In this document: piece by piece, positions 1 to 5,425 of the stretch
Position numbering within the stretch: the stretch's first letter is position 1
How the letters are laid out: the number at the start of each line of letters is the position of its first letter
Source of the DNA: an uncultured Actinomycetes bacterium
Lineage (GTDB): Bacteria; Actinomycetota; CALGFH01
Reading direction: 5' to 3'
NCBI GenBank assembly: GCA_937881255.1
Contig: CALGFH010000247.1
Span: forward strand, 1-10,665
DNA: 10,665 nucleotides
Position numbers and translations under genes: made by a program
Notes under the pieces: generated by a model
Database searches by the model: none
Told to the model about the DNA's origin: nothing
Seen by the model: only the letters and a program-made list of their open reading frames with translations

Positions 1-37
1 TCAGGGAGCGTAGTGGAAGGCAACCGCATGGCCAGGG

Positions 38-907
38 TCAGCTAACCCTCGCCGGCGGACGGTTGCCGGCGTTGGGTTCGGGTGCCATGGCGGCCTGGGT
101 GAGGCTGGTCCAGCCGGCGGCCTCGATGGTGGCGAGCATCGCCCGGATGTCGTCGTAGGCGGCGTCATCGACCGGGGTGAAGCGGTCGACGAAACCCTGA
201 GCGAGCGTGGTCCGTGCGGTCGGGTCGTCGCCGAGCTCGACCAGCAGGTTCTGGACCTGCTCCTTGAGCCGGCCGGGGAGGCAGCTGGCGGCCACCACCG
301 GCTGGATGGTAGATGGTCCGAAGGAGCCAACAACGCGCAGGCCGGTGAGGTCCGGGTGATCGCGAAGCTCGACGGCCAGGACCTGGGAGTCGATCGCGGC
401 CGCGTCCATGACGCCAGCGTGGACCAGGCGGATGGCCCGCTGGTGGAAGCCGGCCTCGACCACCCGGCCGAAGAACCCGGGCCGGGCGCCCATGCGGACC
501 AGGCTGTAGAGGGTGACGGTGTGGCCGGAGTGGGACGCCGGCTCGTTGTAGGCCCACGAGCAGCCCCGCAGTTCCTCCAGGGACCCGATCGGGCTGTCGC
601 GCCGGACGATCACGTCGGAGTAGTAGACGGGCCGCCCGCCATAGCGGTCGCCAGCCAGGACCGGGGCAGCCAGCGGCTCGACCGGTCGGGGGCGGCGGGC
701 GGCCAGCCAGACGTACGGCAGCCCACAGATCACCCCTAGGTCGGCCTCGCCCCGCTCGAACTGGTCGAAGGAGGCGCCGACCATCAACTCGACCGGACGG
801 CCCAGACGCTCGCCGATCCGGTCGGCCAGGAACCGGTACACCGGCACCATGTTGGGAGCCAGGTAGGTCGCGAACCGCAGCGGCGCACCGCGAAGACGGG
901 CGGTCAT
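38..907 (-). CDS. PhnD-like phosphate/phosphonate-type solute-binding protein, no signal peptide
   Basis: The 289-residue protein resembles the PhnD-like periplasmic-binding family (phosphate, phosphite or phosphonate ABC transporter substrate-binding). Family-like segments are the N-terminal strand LRFATYLAPNMVPVYRFLAD (10-29), FERGEADLGVICGLPYVWLA (50-69), the YYSDVIVRRDSPIGSLEELRG block (95-115, hinge region) and WAYNEPASHSGH (118-129), where ligand-contacting Ser/His residues usually sit. The ATG at 907 is chosen because GGGAGGG lies 4 bases upstream and the binding fold begins right after it; the reading frame stays open further upstream but would run through the tRNA. From this start there is no hydrophobic signal peptide or lipobox, so the protein is predicted to be cytoplasmic, which is odd for a transporter subunit. 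No permease or ATPase gene is adjacent. The ligand cannot be predicted. Its codons look somewhat less GC-biased than those of its neighbours. Confidence 0.85.
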   Translation of the reverse strand: MTARLRGAPLRFATYLAPNMVPVYRFLADRIGERLGRPVELMVGASFDQFERGEADLGVICGLPYVWLAARRPRPVEPLAAPVLAGDRYGGRPVYYSDVIVRRDSPIGSLEELRGCSWAYNEPASHSGHTVTLYSLVRMGARPGFFGRVVEAGFHQRAIRLVHAGVMDAAAIDSQVLAVELRDHPDLTGLRVVGSFGPSTIQPVVAASCLPGRLKEQVQNLLVELGDDPTARTTLAQGFVDRFTPVDDAAYDDIRAMLATIEAAGWTSLTQAAMAPEPNAGNRPPARVS

Positions 908-983
908 GCTGCCCTCCCGGTCGTGGGTCCCATACACACGCACGGCGACGACACCGCATCCTAACCAACCGGGCCGATAGATC

Positions 984-1010
984 GCTGCCCCGCTGATTGC
1001 GGCAGGCAGC
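984..1010 (-). terminator. Bulged GC-rich hairpin, possible terminator downstream of tRNA-Thr
   Basis: GCTGCC (984-989) plus CCGC (990-993) pair with GCGG (999-1002) and GGCAGC (1005-1010), with a TGATT loop and a two-base CA bulge, giving a 10-bp stem. It lies about 80 bases beyond the 3' end of tRNA-Thr in the direction of transcription. There is no T-run after it on the minus strand, so it does not meet the classic intrinsic terminator definition. It could instead be an RNA-processing or Rho-linked structure. Confidence 0.3.
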
Positions 1011-1054
1011 CCAGCCGGGAGGCGCGCGGCACACAACGTAGCGAAGCGGCGGGT

Positions 1055-1067
1055 GCGCCTTCGGCGC
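1055..1067 (-). other. Short hairpin just downstream of tRNA-Thr
   Basis: Perfect 5-bp arms GCGCC/GGCGC flank a 3-base loop, 23 bases past the tRNA 3' end. The hairpin is too short, and lacks a T-run, to be called a terminator with confidence. It may help define the 3' end for tRNA processing. Confidence 0.3.
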
Positions 1068-1089
1068 GAACGAGACCTGCGCTTATGCG

Positions 1090-1162
1090 AGCTGGCGGGG
1101 GGACTCGAACCCCCAACCTGCTGTTTACAAGACAGCTGCGCTGCCGGTTGCGCCACGCCAGC
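1090..1162 (-). tRNA. tRNA-Thr (anticodon TGT)
   Basis: The 73-nt minus-strand sequence folds as a complete cloverleaf. The 7-bp acceptor is GCTGGCG/CGCCAGC with discriminator T. The D stem is GCGC/GCGC with G18-G19 present, the anticodon stem is GCTGT/ACAGC with loop CTTGTAA (anticodon TGT, reading ACA), the variable loop is 5 nt, and the T arm is GGGGG-TTCGAGT-CCCCC. Tertiary partners T8-A14 and A15-T48 are also present. CCA is not encoded. The gene starts only 23 bases after the rlmB stop codon, so it is probably matured from a read-through transcript of the carD-rlmB block, unless a promoter lies inside rlmB. Confidence 0.95.
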
Positions 1163-1185
1163 GGGTGTGGGGCAAGGGTACGTGA

Positions 1186-2145
1186 TCAGGGGGGTGGGTG
1201 GCGGCGGCGGTGGACTTCGAAGAGGGCGAGGGCTCCGGCGACGGAGGCGTTGAGGCTTTCGATCTGGCCGGACATGGGGATGTGGACCAGGGCGTCGCAG
1301 GAGTCGCGGACGAGGCGGTGGAGGCCGGTGCCTTCGCTTCCGACGACGATGCAGACGGGCTCGTCGGCCAGGGAGAGGGTGAACAGGCTGGTGTCGGCGG
1401 TGCCGTCGAGGCCGATGGTCCAGATGCCGGAGGCCTGGAGCTGCTCGATGGCGCGGGCCAGGTTGGGGACCTCGGCGACGGGGAGGTGCTCGAGGGCGCC
1501 GGCGGAGGACTTGATGGCGACGGCGGAGAGGGGGGCGCTGCGGTGGCGGGGGACGATCAGGCCGTGGCAGCCGGCGGCTTCGGCGCTGCGGGCCAGGGCG
1601 CCGAGGTTGTGGGGGTCTTCGATGCCGTCGAGGGCGAGGAAGAAGGGGGGCTCGCGGCCGGCCAGGGGGGCGGCCAGGAGCTCGGTCAGGCCGATCGGCT
1701 GGATGGGGGCCACGACGGCCAGGACGCCCTGGTGGGCGCCGCTGCGGGCTTCGGCGTCGATCAGGGAGCGGGGGACGGTCTGGACCTCGACGCCGCGGCG
1801 CTGGGCGAGGTCGAGGAGGTCGCCCAGGGCGGCCCGGCCGGCGCCGGAGGCGAGCAGGATGCGGTCCATGGGGCGGCCGGCCCGCAGGGCCTCGACGATC
1901 GGGCGGCGGCCCTCGATCAGGGTGCGGCCCTGACCGGGGCGGACCGCCTCCCTGGCCGCGTCGAGCTGGGTGCGGCGGCGGGACTGCTTGGCCTGGCGGG
2001 CGCCGGAGCTGGCCCGGCGCTTCTCGGACGGGGCCTGGGGGCGGCGCACCTCTCCCCCGCCGTCGCGCTCGCGCCGGGGGGGCTGGTCGCGCCTGCGGCG
2101 GCCGCGGCCTTCCTGGCGGCCGCCGTCTAGGGGATGAGGTGCCAT
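1186..2145 (-). CDS. rlmB: 23S rRNA (guanosine-2'-O-)-methyltransferase, RlmB/TrmH (SpoU) family
   Basis: SAM-dependent SPOUT-class methylase expected to methylate the 2'-O of a guanosine in 23S rRNA (G2251 in E. coli numbering). The substrate-binding domain begins around residue 74 with TLIEGRRPIVEALRAG. The three SpoU motifs are all intact: motif 1 IEDPHNLGALARSAEAAG (175-192, catalytic-type Arg186), motif 2 VVGSEGTGL (267-275) and motif 3 IPMSGQIESLNASVA (289-303), which form the trefoil-knot SAM site. From the ATG at 2145 the protein has 319 residues, including about 70 very basic, Arg-rich residues before the domain, probably an RNA-binding tail. This start lies inside cysS and overlaps its end by 19 bp, implying translational coupling. 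A GTG at 2049 after GGGGGAGAG is an alternative start. Whether the target is rRNA or tRNA is inferred from family resemblance. Confidence 0.93.
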   Translation of the reverse strand: MAPHPLDGGRQEGRGRRRRDQPPRRERDGGGEVRRPQAPSEKRRASSGARQAKQSRRRTQLDAAREAVRPGQGRTLIEGRRPIVEALRAGRPMDRILLASGAGRAALGDLLDLAQRRGVEVQTVPRSLIDAEARSGAHQGVLAVVAPIQPIGLTELLAAPLAGREPPFFLALDGIEDPHNLGALARSAEAAGCHGLIVPRHRSAPLSAVAIKSSAGALEHLPVAEVPNLARAIEQLQASGIWTIGLDGTADTSLFTLSLADEPVCIVVGSEGTGLHRLVRDSCDALVHIPMSGQIESLNASVAGALALFEVHRRRHPPP

Positions 2146-3551
2146 CGGGGGCCGCCGGGGCGGTCTTCGACCCGGATGCCGGCGTGGGCGAGGCGGTCGC
2201 GGATGGCGTCGGCGACGGCGAAGTCGCGGGCCGCGCGGGCCCGTTCGCGGAGGTCGAGGAGGAGGGCGAGGACGGGGCGGAAGGCCGCCGGGTCGGGGAG
2301 GTCGTCGAGGGGGGTGAAGCCGAGGCGGGCGGTCAGGGCGAGGAAGGTGGCGAACCGGTCCCTGAGGTCGCCGGCCACGGCGGTGTCGCCGTGCTCCAGC
2401 TTGGCGATCAGGGGGTTGGACTCGGCGACCAGGTCGAACAGCACGGCCAGGGCGGCGGGGACGTTCAGGTCGTCGTCGAGGGCGGCCTCGAACCGGTCCC
2501 GCCAGCCGGACGGGCCCGCCGGACCCGCCGCGCCCCCGGTCCCCGACCCACCCTGGTCCCCGAGGGCCCGGGCGGTGTTGGTGGCGAAGGTGGCCAGGCG
2601 GTCGTAGCTGGCGGCGGCGTCGGCCAGGACCTCCTCGGAGAACTCGAGGGGGCTGCGGTAGTGGGCGCCCAGGAGGGCGTAGCGGAGGACGACGCCCCGG
2701 TGGCGGGCCAGGAGCTCGCGCGGGCTGACCACGTTGCCAACGGACTTGGCCATCTTCTCGCCCTTGAGCTCGAGGAAGGCGTTGTGGAGCCAGTAGCGGG
2801 CGAAGGGCTCGCCGGTTGCCGCCTCGGACTGGGCGATCTCGTTCTCGTGGTGAGGGAAGATGAGGTCCTCGCCGCCGCCGTGGATGTCGAAGGCGCGGCC
2901 CAGGTACTTGCCGGCCATGGCCGAGCACTCGATGTGCCAGCCGGGCCGGCCCGGGCCCCAGGGGGAGTCCCAGGCGGGCTCGCCGGGCTTGGCGCCCTTC
3001 CAGAGGGCGAAGTCGAGCGGGTCGCGCTTGTCCGGGTTGACCTCGACCCGGGCGCCGGCCTGGAGCTCGGCCAGGTCGCGCCCGGACAGCCGTCCGTACT
3101 CGGGCCACTTGCCGACGGCGAAGTAGACGTCGCCGCCGGCCTGGTAGGCGATGCCGGCGTCGACCAGGCTGGCGATCAGGGCCAGCATCTCCGGGATGTG
3201 GCCGCTGGCCCGGGGCGCGATGTCGGGCGGCTGCACGCCCAGGGCGGCCGTGATCTCGTCGTAGACCCTGGTCCAGCGCTCGGCGACCACGAACGCCTGC
3301 AGCGGGTCGTGGCCGGCGGCGTTGATGATCTTGTCGTCGACGTCGGTGTAGTTGCGGACGTACAGCACGTCGTAGCCGGAGGCGGCCAGGTGCCGGCGGA
3401 GGACGTCGAACACGACGACGTTGCGCAGGTTGCCGACGTGGGGCTCGCCGTAGACGGTGATCCCGCACAGGTAGATCCCGACCCGGCCCTCGTCGCGGGG
3501 CACGAACGGCTCCTTGGCACGGGTCAGGGTGTTGTGGAGCTGGAGGGCCAC
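2127..3551 (-). CDS. cysS: Cysteinyl-tRNA synthetase
   Basis: Class I aminoacyl-tRNA synthetase that charges tRNA-Cys; 474 residues, the normal length. The HIGH-type site reads PHVGN (37-41) after YLCGITVY, and the KMSKS-type site reads KMAKS (266-270). The zinc ligands that select cysteine are all present: Cys29, Cys209 (in WHIECSAMA), His234 and Glu238 (in HHENEIAQSE). The C-terminal helical DALR-like domain follows, separated by a Gly/Ala/Pro-rich insert (about 335-350). The start is GTG at 3551 because the next residues (ALQLHNTLTRAKEPF) match the usual N-terminus; a CGGAG lies about 10 bases upstream. It is 45 bases downstream of ispF and overlaps rlmB. The alternative MshC (mycothiol ligase) is unlikely, because the anticodon-binding region and full CysRS length are present. 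Confidence 0.96.
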   Translation of the reverse strand: MALQLHNTLTRAKEPFVPRDEGRVGIYLCGITVYGEPHVGNLRNVVVFDVLRRHLAASGYDVLYVRNYTDVDDKIINAAGHDPLQAFVVAERWTRVYDEITAALGVQPPDIAPRASGHIPEMLALIASLVDAGIAYQAGGDVYFAVGKWPEYGRLSGRDLAELQAGARVEVNPDKRDPLDFALWKGAKPGEPAWDSPWGPGRPGWHIECSAMAGKYLGRAFDIHGGGEDLIFPHHENEIAQSEAATGEPFARYWLHNAFLELKGEKMAKSVGNVVSPRELLARHRGVVLRYALLGAHYRSPLEFSEEVLADAAASYDRLATFATNTARALGDQGGSGTGGAAGPAGPSGWRDRFEAALDDDLNVPAALAVLFDLVAESNPLIAKLEHGDTAVAGDLRDRFATFLALTARLGFTPLDDLPDPAAFRPVLALLLDLRERARAARDFAVADAIRDRLAHAGIRVEDRPGGPRWHLIP

Positions 3552-3596
3552 GGGAGTTCGGCTCCGGGGTCGGATCGGGCGGGTGAAGCTCGTATC

Positions 3597-4097
3597 CTAC
3601 CCGCGAACCGGCTGCTCAGCGGCCAGGCAGACCGCGCTGGCGGCGATCCCCTGGCCCCGGCCGGCGAAGCCGAGGCCGTCGGTGGCCTTGGCGGTGACCC
3701 GGACCCGGGACGGCTCGAGGCCGAGGGCGGCGGCCAGGTTGGCGGCCATGGTGGCCGTGAGGCCGCCGAGGCGGGGCCGGTCGCAGACCACGACCACGTC
3801 CAGGTTGACCGGGGCCCAGCCGCTGGCCGCGACCAGCTCGGCCACCCTGGCGCAGAGGTCGATGCTGGAGGCGCCCTCCCAGCGGGGGTCGGCCGAGGGG
3901 AAGTGGTGGCCGAGGTCGGGCAGGCCGGCCGCGCCCAGGACGGCGTCGCAGGCCGCGTGGGCGACCACGTCGGCGTCGGAGTGGCCGTCCAGGCCGAGCT
4001 CGAACGGGACGGTCACCCCGCCCAGGACCAGCGCCCGCCCGGCGACCAGCGGGTGCGCGTCCAGCCCCTGGCCGACCCGCAGCGGCGGCAGGGTCAC
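3597..4097 (-). CDS. ispF: 2-C-methyl-D-erythritol 2,4-cyclodiphosphate synthase
   Basis: MEP-pathway enzyme that cyclises CDP-ME 2-phosphate to MEcPP with release of CMP; normally a homotrimer with zinc at the subunit interface. The 166 residues contain the metal ligands Asp13 and His15 (in GQGLDAHPL) and His47 (in the family signature around GHSDADVVAH), the FPSADPRW loop (71-78), and the C-terminal nucleotide-binding block ending GFAGRGQGIAASAV. The usual KATTTE-type loop is read here as KATDGLG, about two residues shorter than the family pattern. The GTG start at 4097 overlaps the ispD stop as GTGA, and GGAGGG (4103-4108) sits 5 bases upstream within ispD, an excellent ribosome binding site. 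ispD and ispF catalyse nearby steps of the pathway (IspE lies between and is not in this window). Confidence 0.96.
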   Translation of the reverse strand: MTLPPLRVGQGLDAHPLVAGRALVLGGVTVPFELGLDGHSDADVVAHAACDAVLGAAGLPDLGHHFPSADPRWEGASSIDLCARVAELVAASGWAPVNLDVVVVCDRPRLGGLTATMAANLAAALGLEPSRVRVTAKATDGLGFAGRGQGIAASAVCLAAEQPVRG

Positions 4098-4798
4098 GGG
4101 AACCCTCCACCGGCTCCGCGGCGGCGGGCCAGGAGGGTCTCGGCGATGGCCAGGTCGAGCGGGGTGGTCACCTTCAGGTTCTCGGGATCGCCGGGGACGA
4201 CCTGGACCGGGTGGCCGGCCAGCTCGACCAGGGCGGCCTCGTCGGTCGCCTCGACCCCGTCCCGGAGGGCCAGCCGGTAGGCCCGCTCCAGCACCTCGCG
4301 GACGAACAGCTGGGGGGTCTGCATGGACCGCAGCTGCTCACGGTCGACGATGCCGGTGGAGCGCTGGGCCTCGTCGACCCGGCGGATGGTGTCGATCACC
4401 GGCACCCCGGGGACCACGCCGGCCAGGCCGGCCTCCAGGAGCAGCTCCAGCATGCGGTCGACCGCGCCCGGGGCGACCAGGGGGCGGGCGGCGTCGTGGA
4501 CGACCACGTAGCCGGGCTCGGGCGGCAGCGCCCGGAGGCCGGCGGCCACGCTGGCCTGGCGGGTCGGCCCGCCGGCGACCAGCGCGGTCACCTTGGCCAG
4601 GCCCTCGTCGGCGAGCAGCTTGGCGGTGGCGTCGAGGGCGTCGGGATGGCTGACCACCACCACCGCGACGGTGCACTGGTTGGCCTCCATCGCCTCGACG
4701 GCGTGGGCCAGCATGGCCCGGCCGGCCAGGCGGACCAGCGCCTTGGCGCCACCGCCGAGGCGGCGGCCGGAACCGGCCGCGGGCACGACCACGCCCAC
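4094..4798 (-). CDS. ispD: 2-C-methyl-D-erythritol 4-phosphate cytidylyltransferase
   Basis: Transfers CMP from CTP to MEP, giving CDP-ME in the MEP isoprenoid pathway. The 234 residues show the nucleotide loop VVPAAGSGRRLGGGAKAL (4-21, with Lys19), TRQASV (79-84), the family signature VVHDAARPL (99-107), TPQLF (161-165), ATDEAALVE (184-192) and GDPENLKVTTPLDL (203-216). The GTG at 4798 is the only plausible initiation codon close to the conserved N-terminus, with GTG at 4792 as a fallback: no ATG, GTG or TTG occurs in frame between it and the carD stop. Unusually, no Shine-Dalgarno sequence precedes it, and the start codon lies inside the 3' arm of a 14-bp perfect hairpin (4789-4821). It follows carD by 41 bases and overlaps ispF by 4. 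Confidence 0.95.
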   Translation of the reverse strand: MGVVVPAAGSGRRLGGGAKALVRLAGRAMLAHAVEAMEANQCTVAVVVVSHPDALDATAKLLADEGLAKVTALVAGGPTRQASVAAGLRALPPEPGYVVVHDAARPLVAPGAVDRMLELLLEAGLAGVVPGVPVIDTIRRVDEAQRSTGIVDREQLRSMQTPQLFVREVLERAYRLALRDGVEATDEAALVELAGHPVQVVPGDPENLKVTTPLDLAIAETLLARRRGAGGGFP

Positions 4799-4821
4799 CG
4801 CCGGGGTGGCGGTGGGCGTGG
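4789..4821 (-). promoter_or_regulatory. 14-bp perfect inverted repeat enclosing the ispD start codon
   Basis: CCACGCCCACCGCC (4789-4802) is followed by the 5-base spacer GGGGT and the exact reverse complement (4808-4821). In the minus-strand RNA this gives a 14-bp, almost all G-C stem with loop ACCCC. The GTG start of ispD (4798-4796) is inside the 3' arm, and the stem begins 18 bases after the carD stop. No T-run follows, so it is not a standard terminator. It could restrict ispD translation, act as an attenuator or processing site between carD and ispD, or be a DNA-level site. The repeat itself is certain; the role is inferred. Confidence 0.7.
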
Positions 4822-4839
4822 GAAGCGGATCTGGTCTGG

Positions 4840-5319
4840 CTACGACTCGAGCGCCTCGTCGACCAGCAGGATGGCTTTGCCCTCGTCACAGTGGCAGGCG
4901 AGCACCAGCTCGGAGACCAGGATCTGCCGGGAGCGCTGGAGCATGCGCTTCTCCCCGGCCGACAGGCCCTTCTCGCGGTCGCGGACGGTGAGGTCACGGA
5001 CGACCTCGGCGACCTGGAAGATGTCGCCGGACTGGAGGCGCTCGATGTTGCCCTTGAAGCGACGGCTCCAGTTGCCCTGGGTCGAGGACTCGCCAGTGCG
5101 CAGGATCTCGAGGACGCCCTCGACGTCCTCGGAGCTGCAGACCTCGCGGATCCCGACCTCCTGGCAGTTGTCGCGGGGCACCATGAGGGTCAGGTCGCCA
5201 TACGTCAGCTTGAGGACCAGGTACTCCCTGGTCTCGCCGCCTACCTCACGATCCTGGAGGCCCTCGATGACCGCGGCCCCATGCTGTGGGTAGATGACGC
5301 TGTCGCCGACCTTGAACAT
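4840..5319 (-). CDS. carD: CarD-family RNA polymerase-binding transcription regulator
   Basis: CarD binds the RNA polymerase beta subunit and stabilises open complexes at many promoters, notably rRNA promoters in mycobacteria. The 159 residues begin with the Tudor-like RNAP-interaction domain (MFKVGDSVIYPQHGAAVIEG, 1-20, to about 60). This is followed by the helical DNA-binding domain, with GNWSRRFKGN (82-91, including the conserved wedge Trp84) and VRDREKGLSAGEKRML (112-127). The ATG at 5319 is chosen over a longer open frame because the domain starts exactly there and GGGAAGGGG lies 9 bases upstream. A CHC motif (Cys142, His143, Cys144) near the C-terminus is not part of the pattern I know for the family. 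It heads the block carD-ispD-ispF-cysS-rlmB, behind its own promoter-like sequence. Confidence 0.95.
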   Translation of the reverse strand: MFKVGDSVIYPQHGAAVIEGLQDREVGGETREYLVLKLTYGDLTLMVPRDNCQEVGIREVCSSEDVEGVLEILRTGESSTQGNWSRRFKGNIERLQSGDIFQVAEVVRDLTVRDREKGLSAGEKRMLQRSRQILVSELVLACHCDEGKAILLVDEALES

Positions 5320-5355
5320 ACGCGAAAACCCCTTCCCTCGAACGGAACACAAATC

Positions 5356-5385
5356 AGGATAACATTTCTGAGGGGTTGCGTACAA
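5356..5385 (-). promoter_or_regulatory. Candidate sigma-A promoter for carD operon (extended -10)
   Basis: On the minus strand, TTGTAC (5385-5380) is followed by 18 bases and then TATCCT (5361-5356). The -10 is preceded by TGT, giving an extended -10 (TGn-TATCCT). Predicted transcription would begin near 5349, giving a leader of about 30 nt that includes the GGGAAGGGG ribosome binding site. It lies in the 106-base gap after disA, which is clearly AT-richer than the surrounding sequence, as expected of a promoter. Confidence 0.6.
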
Positions 5386-5425
5386 ACGAAGTCGCAGGTA
5401 GATGGCCTGATTGACGTACCCGGGC

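Larger units (their letters stand above)
908..1089 (-). other. Non-coding stretch between tRNA-Thr and the PhnD-like gene
   Basis: These 182 bases contain no credible gene. Reading in the minus direction away from the tRNA they hold a short GCGCC hairpin (1055-1067), a longer bulged hairpin (984-1010), a possible -10 hexamer TAGGAT (958-963) about 50 bases before the PhnD-like start, and the GGGAGGG ribosome binding site (912-918). No good -35 box is visible 17 bases upstream of the TAGGAT, so the promoter assignment is weak. Confidence 0.5.

Noticed and set aside
1..333. 110-codon minus-strand frame at the left edge
   Set aside because: It overlaps the 3' part of the PhnD-like gene in another frame, with Ser/Pro/Arg-rich composition and no ribosome binding site.
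38..1156. 372-residue version of the PhnD-like protein starting at 1156
   Set aside because: It would read through tRNA-Thr, and the additional residues are Arg/Ser-rich with no signal peptide. The ATG at 907 has a strong ribosome binding site.
1090..1162. Phage or genomic-island attachment site at the tRNA 3' end
   Set aside because: I saw no second copy of the tRNA 3' sequence in the window and no integrase gene, although the atypical left-hand gene keeps the question open beyond the edge.
2500..2570. Pro/Gly-coding GC-rich tract inside cysS as a possible repeat element
   Set aside because: It keeps the reading frame and lies in a variable region before the C-terminal domain. It is best explained as a low-complexity linker insert.
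266..2767. KMAKS and HVGN in CysRS as unusual catalytic variants
   Set aside because: HIGN-like and KMAKS-like forms occur in normal bacterial cysteinyl-tRNA synthetases, and all zinc ligands are intact.
1186..3468. rlmB frame open through most of cysS (760 codons)
   Set aside because: The upstream part is an Arg/Pro-rich shadow of cysS. The methylase domain starts after 2145.
2139..4280. 713-codon open frame on the plus strand opposite cysS and ispF, and similar long plus-strand frames at 1198-2130, 5411-7132 and 8340-10175
   Set aside because: They are antisense to clearly conserved genes and have the repetitive Gly/Val/Ala/Arg composition typical of shadow frames in very GC-rich DNA. None shows a recognisable motif.
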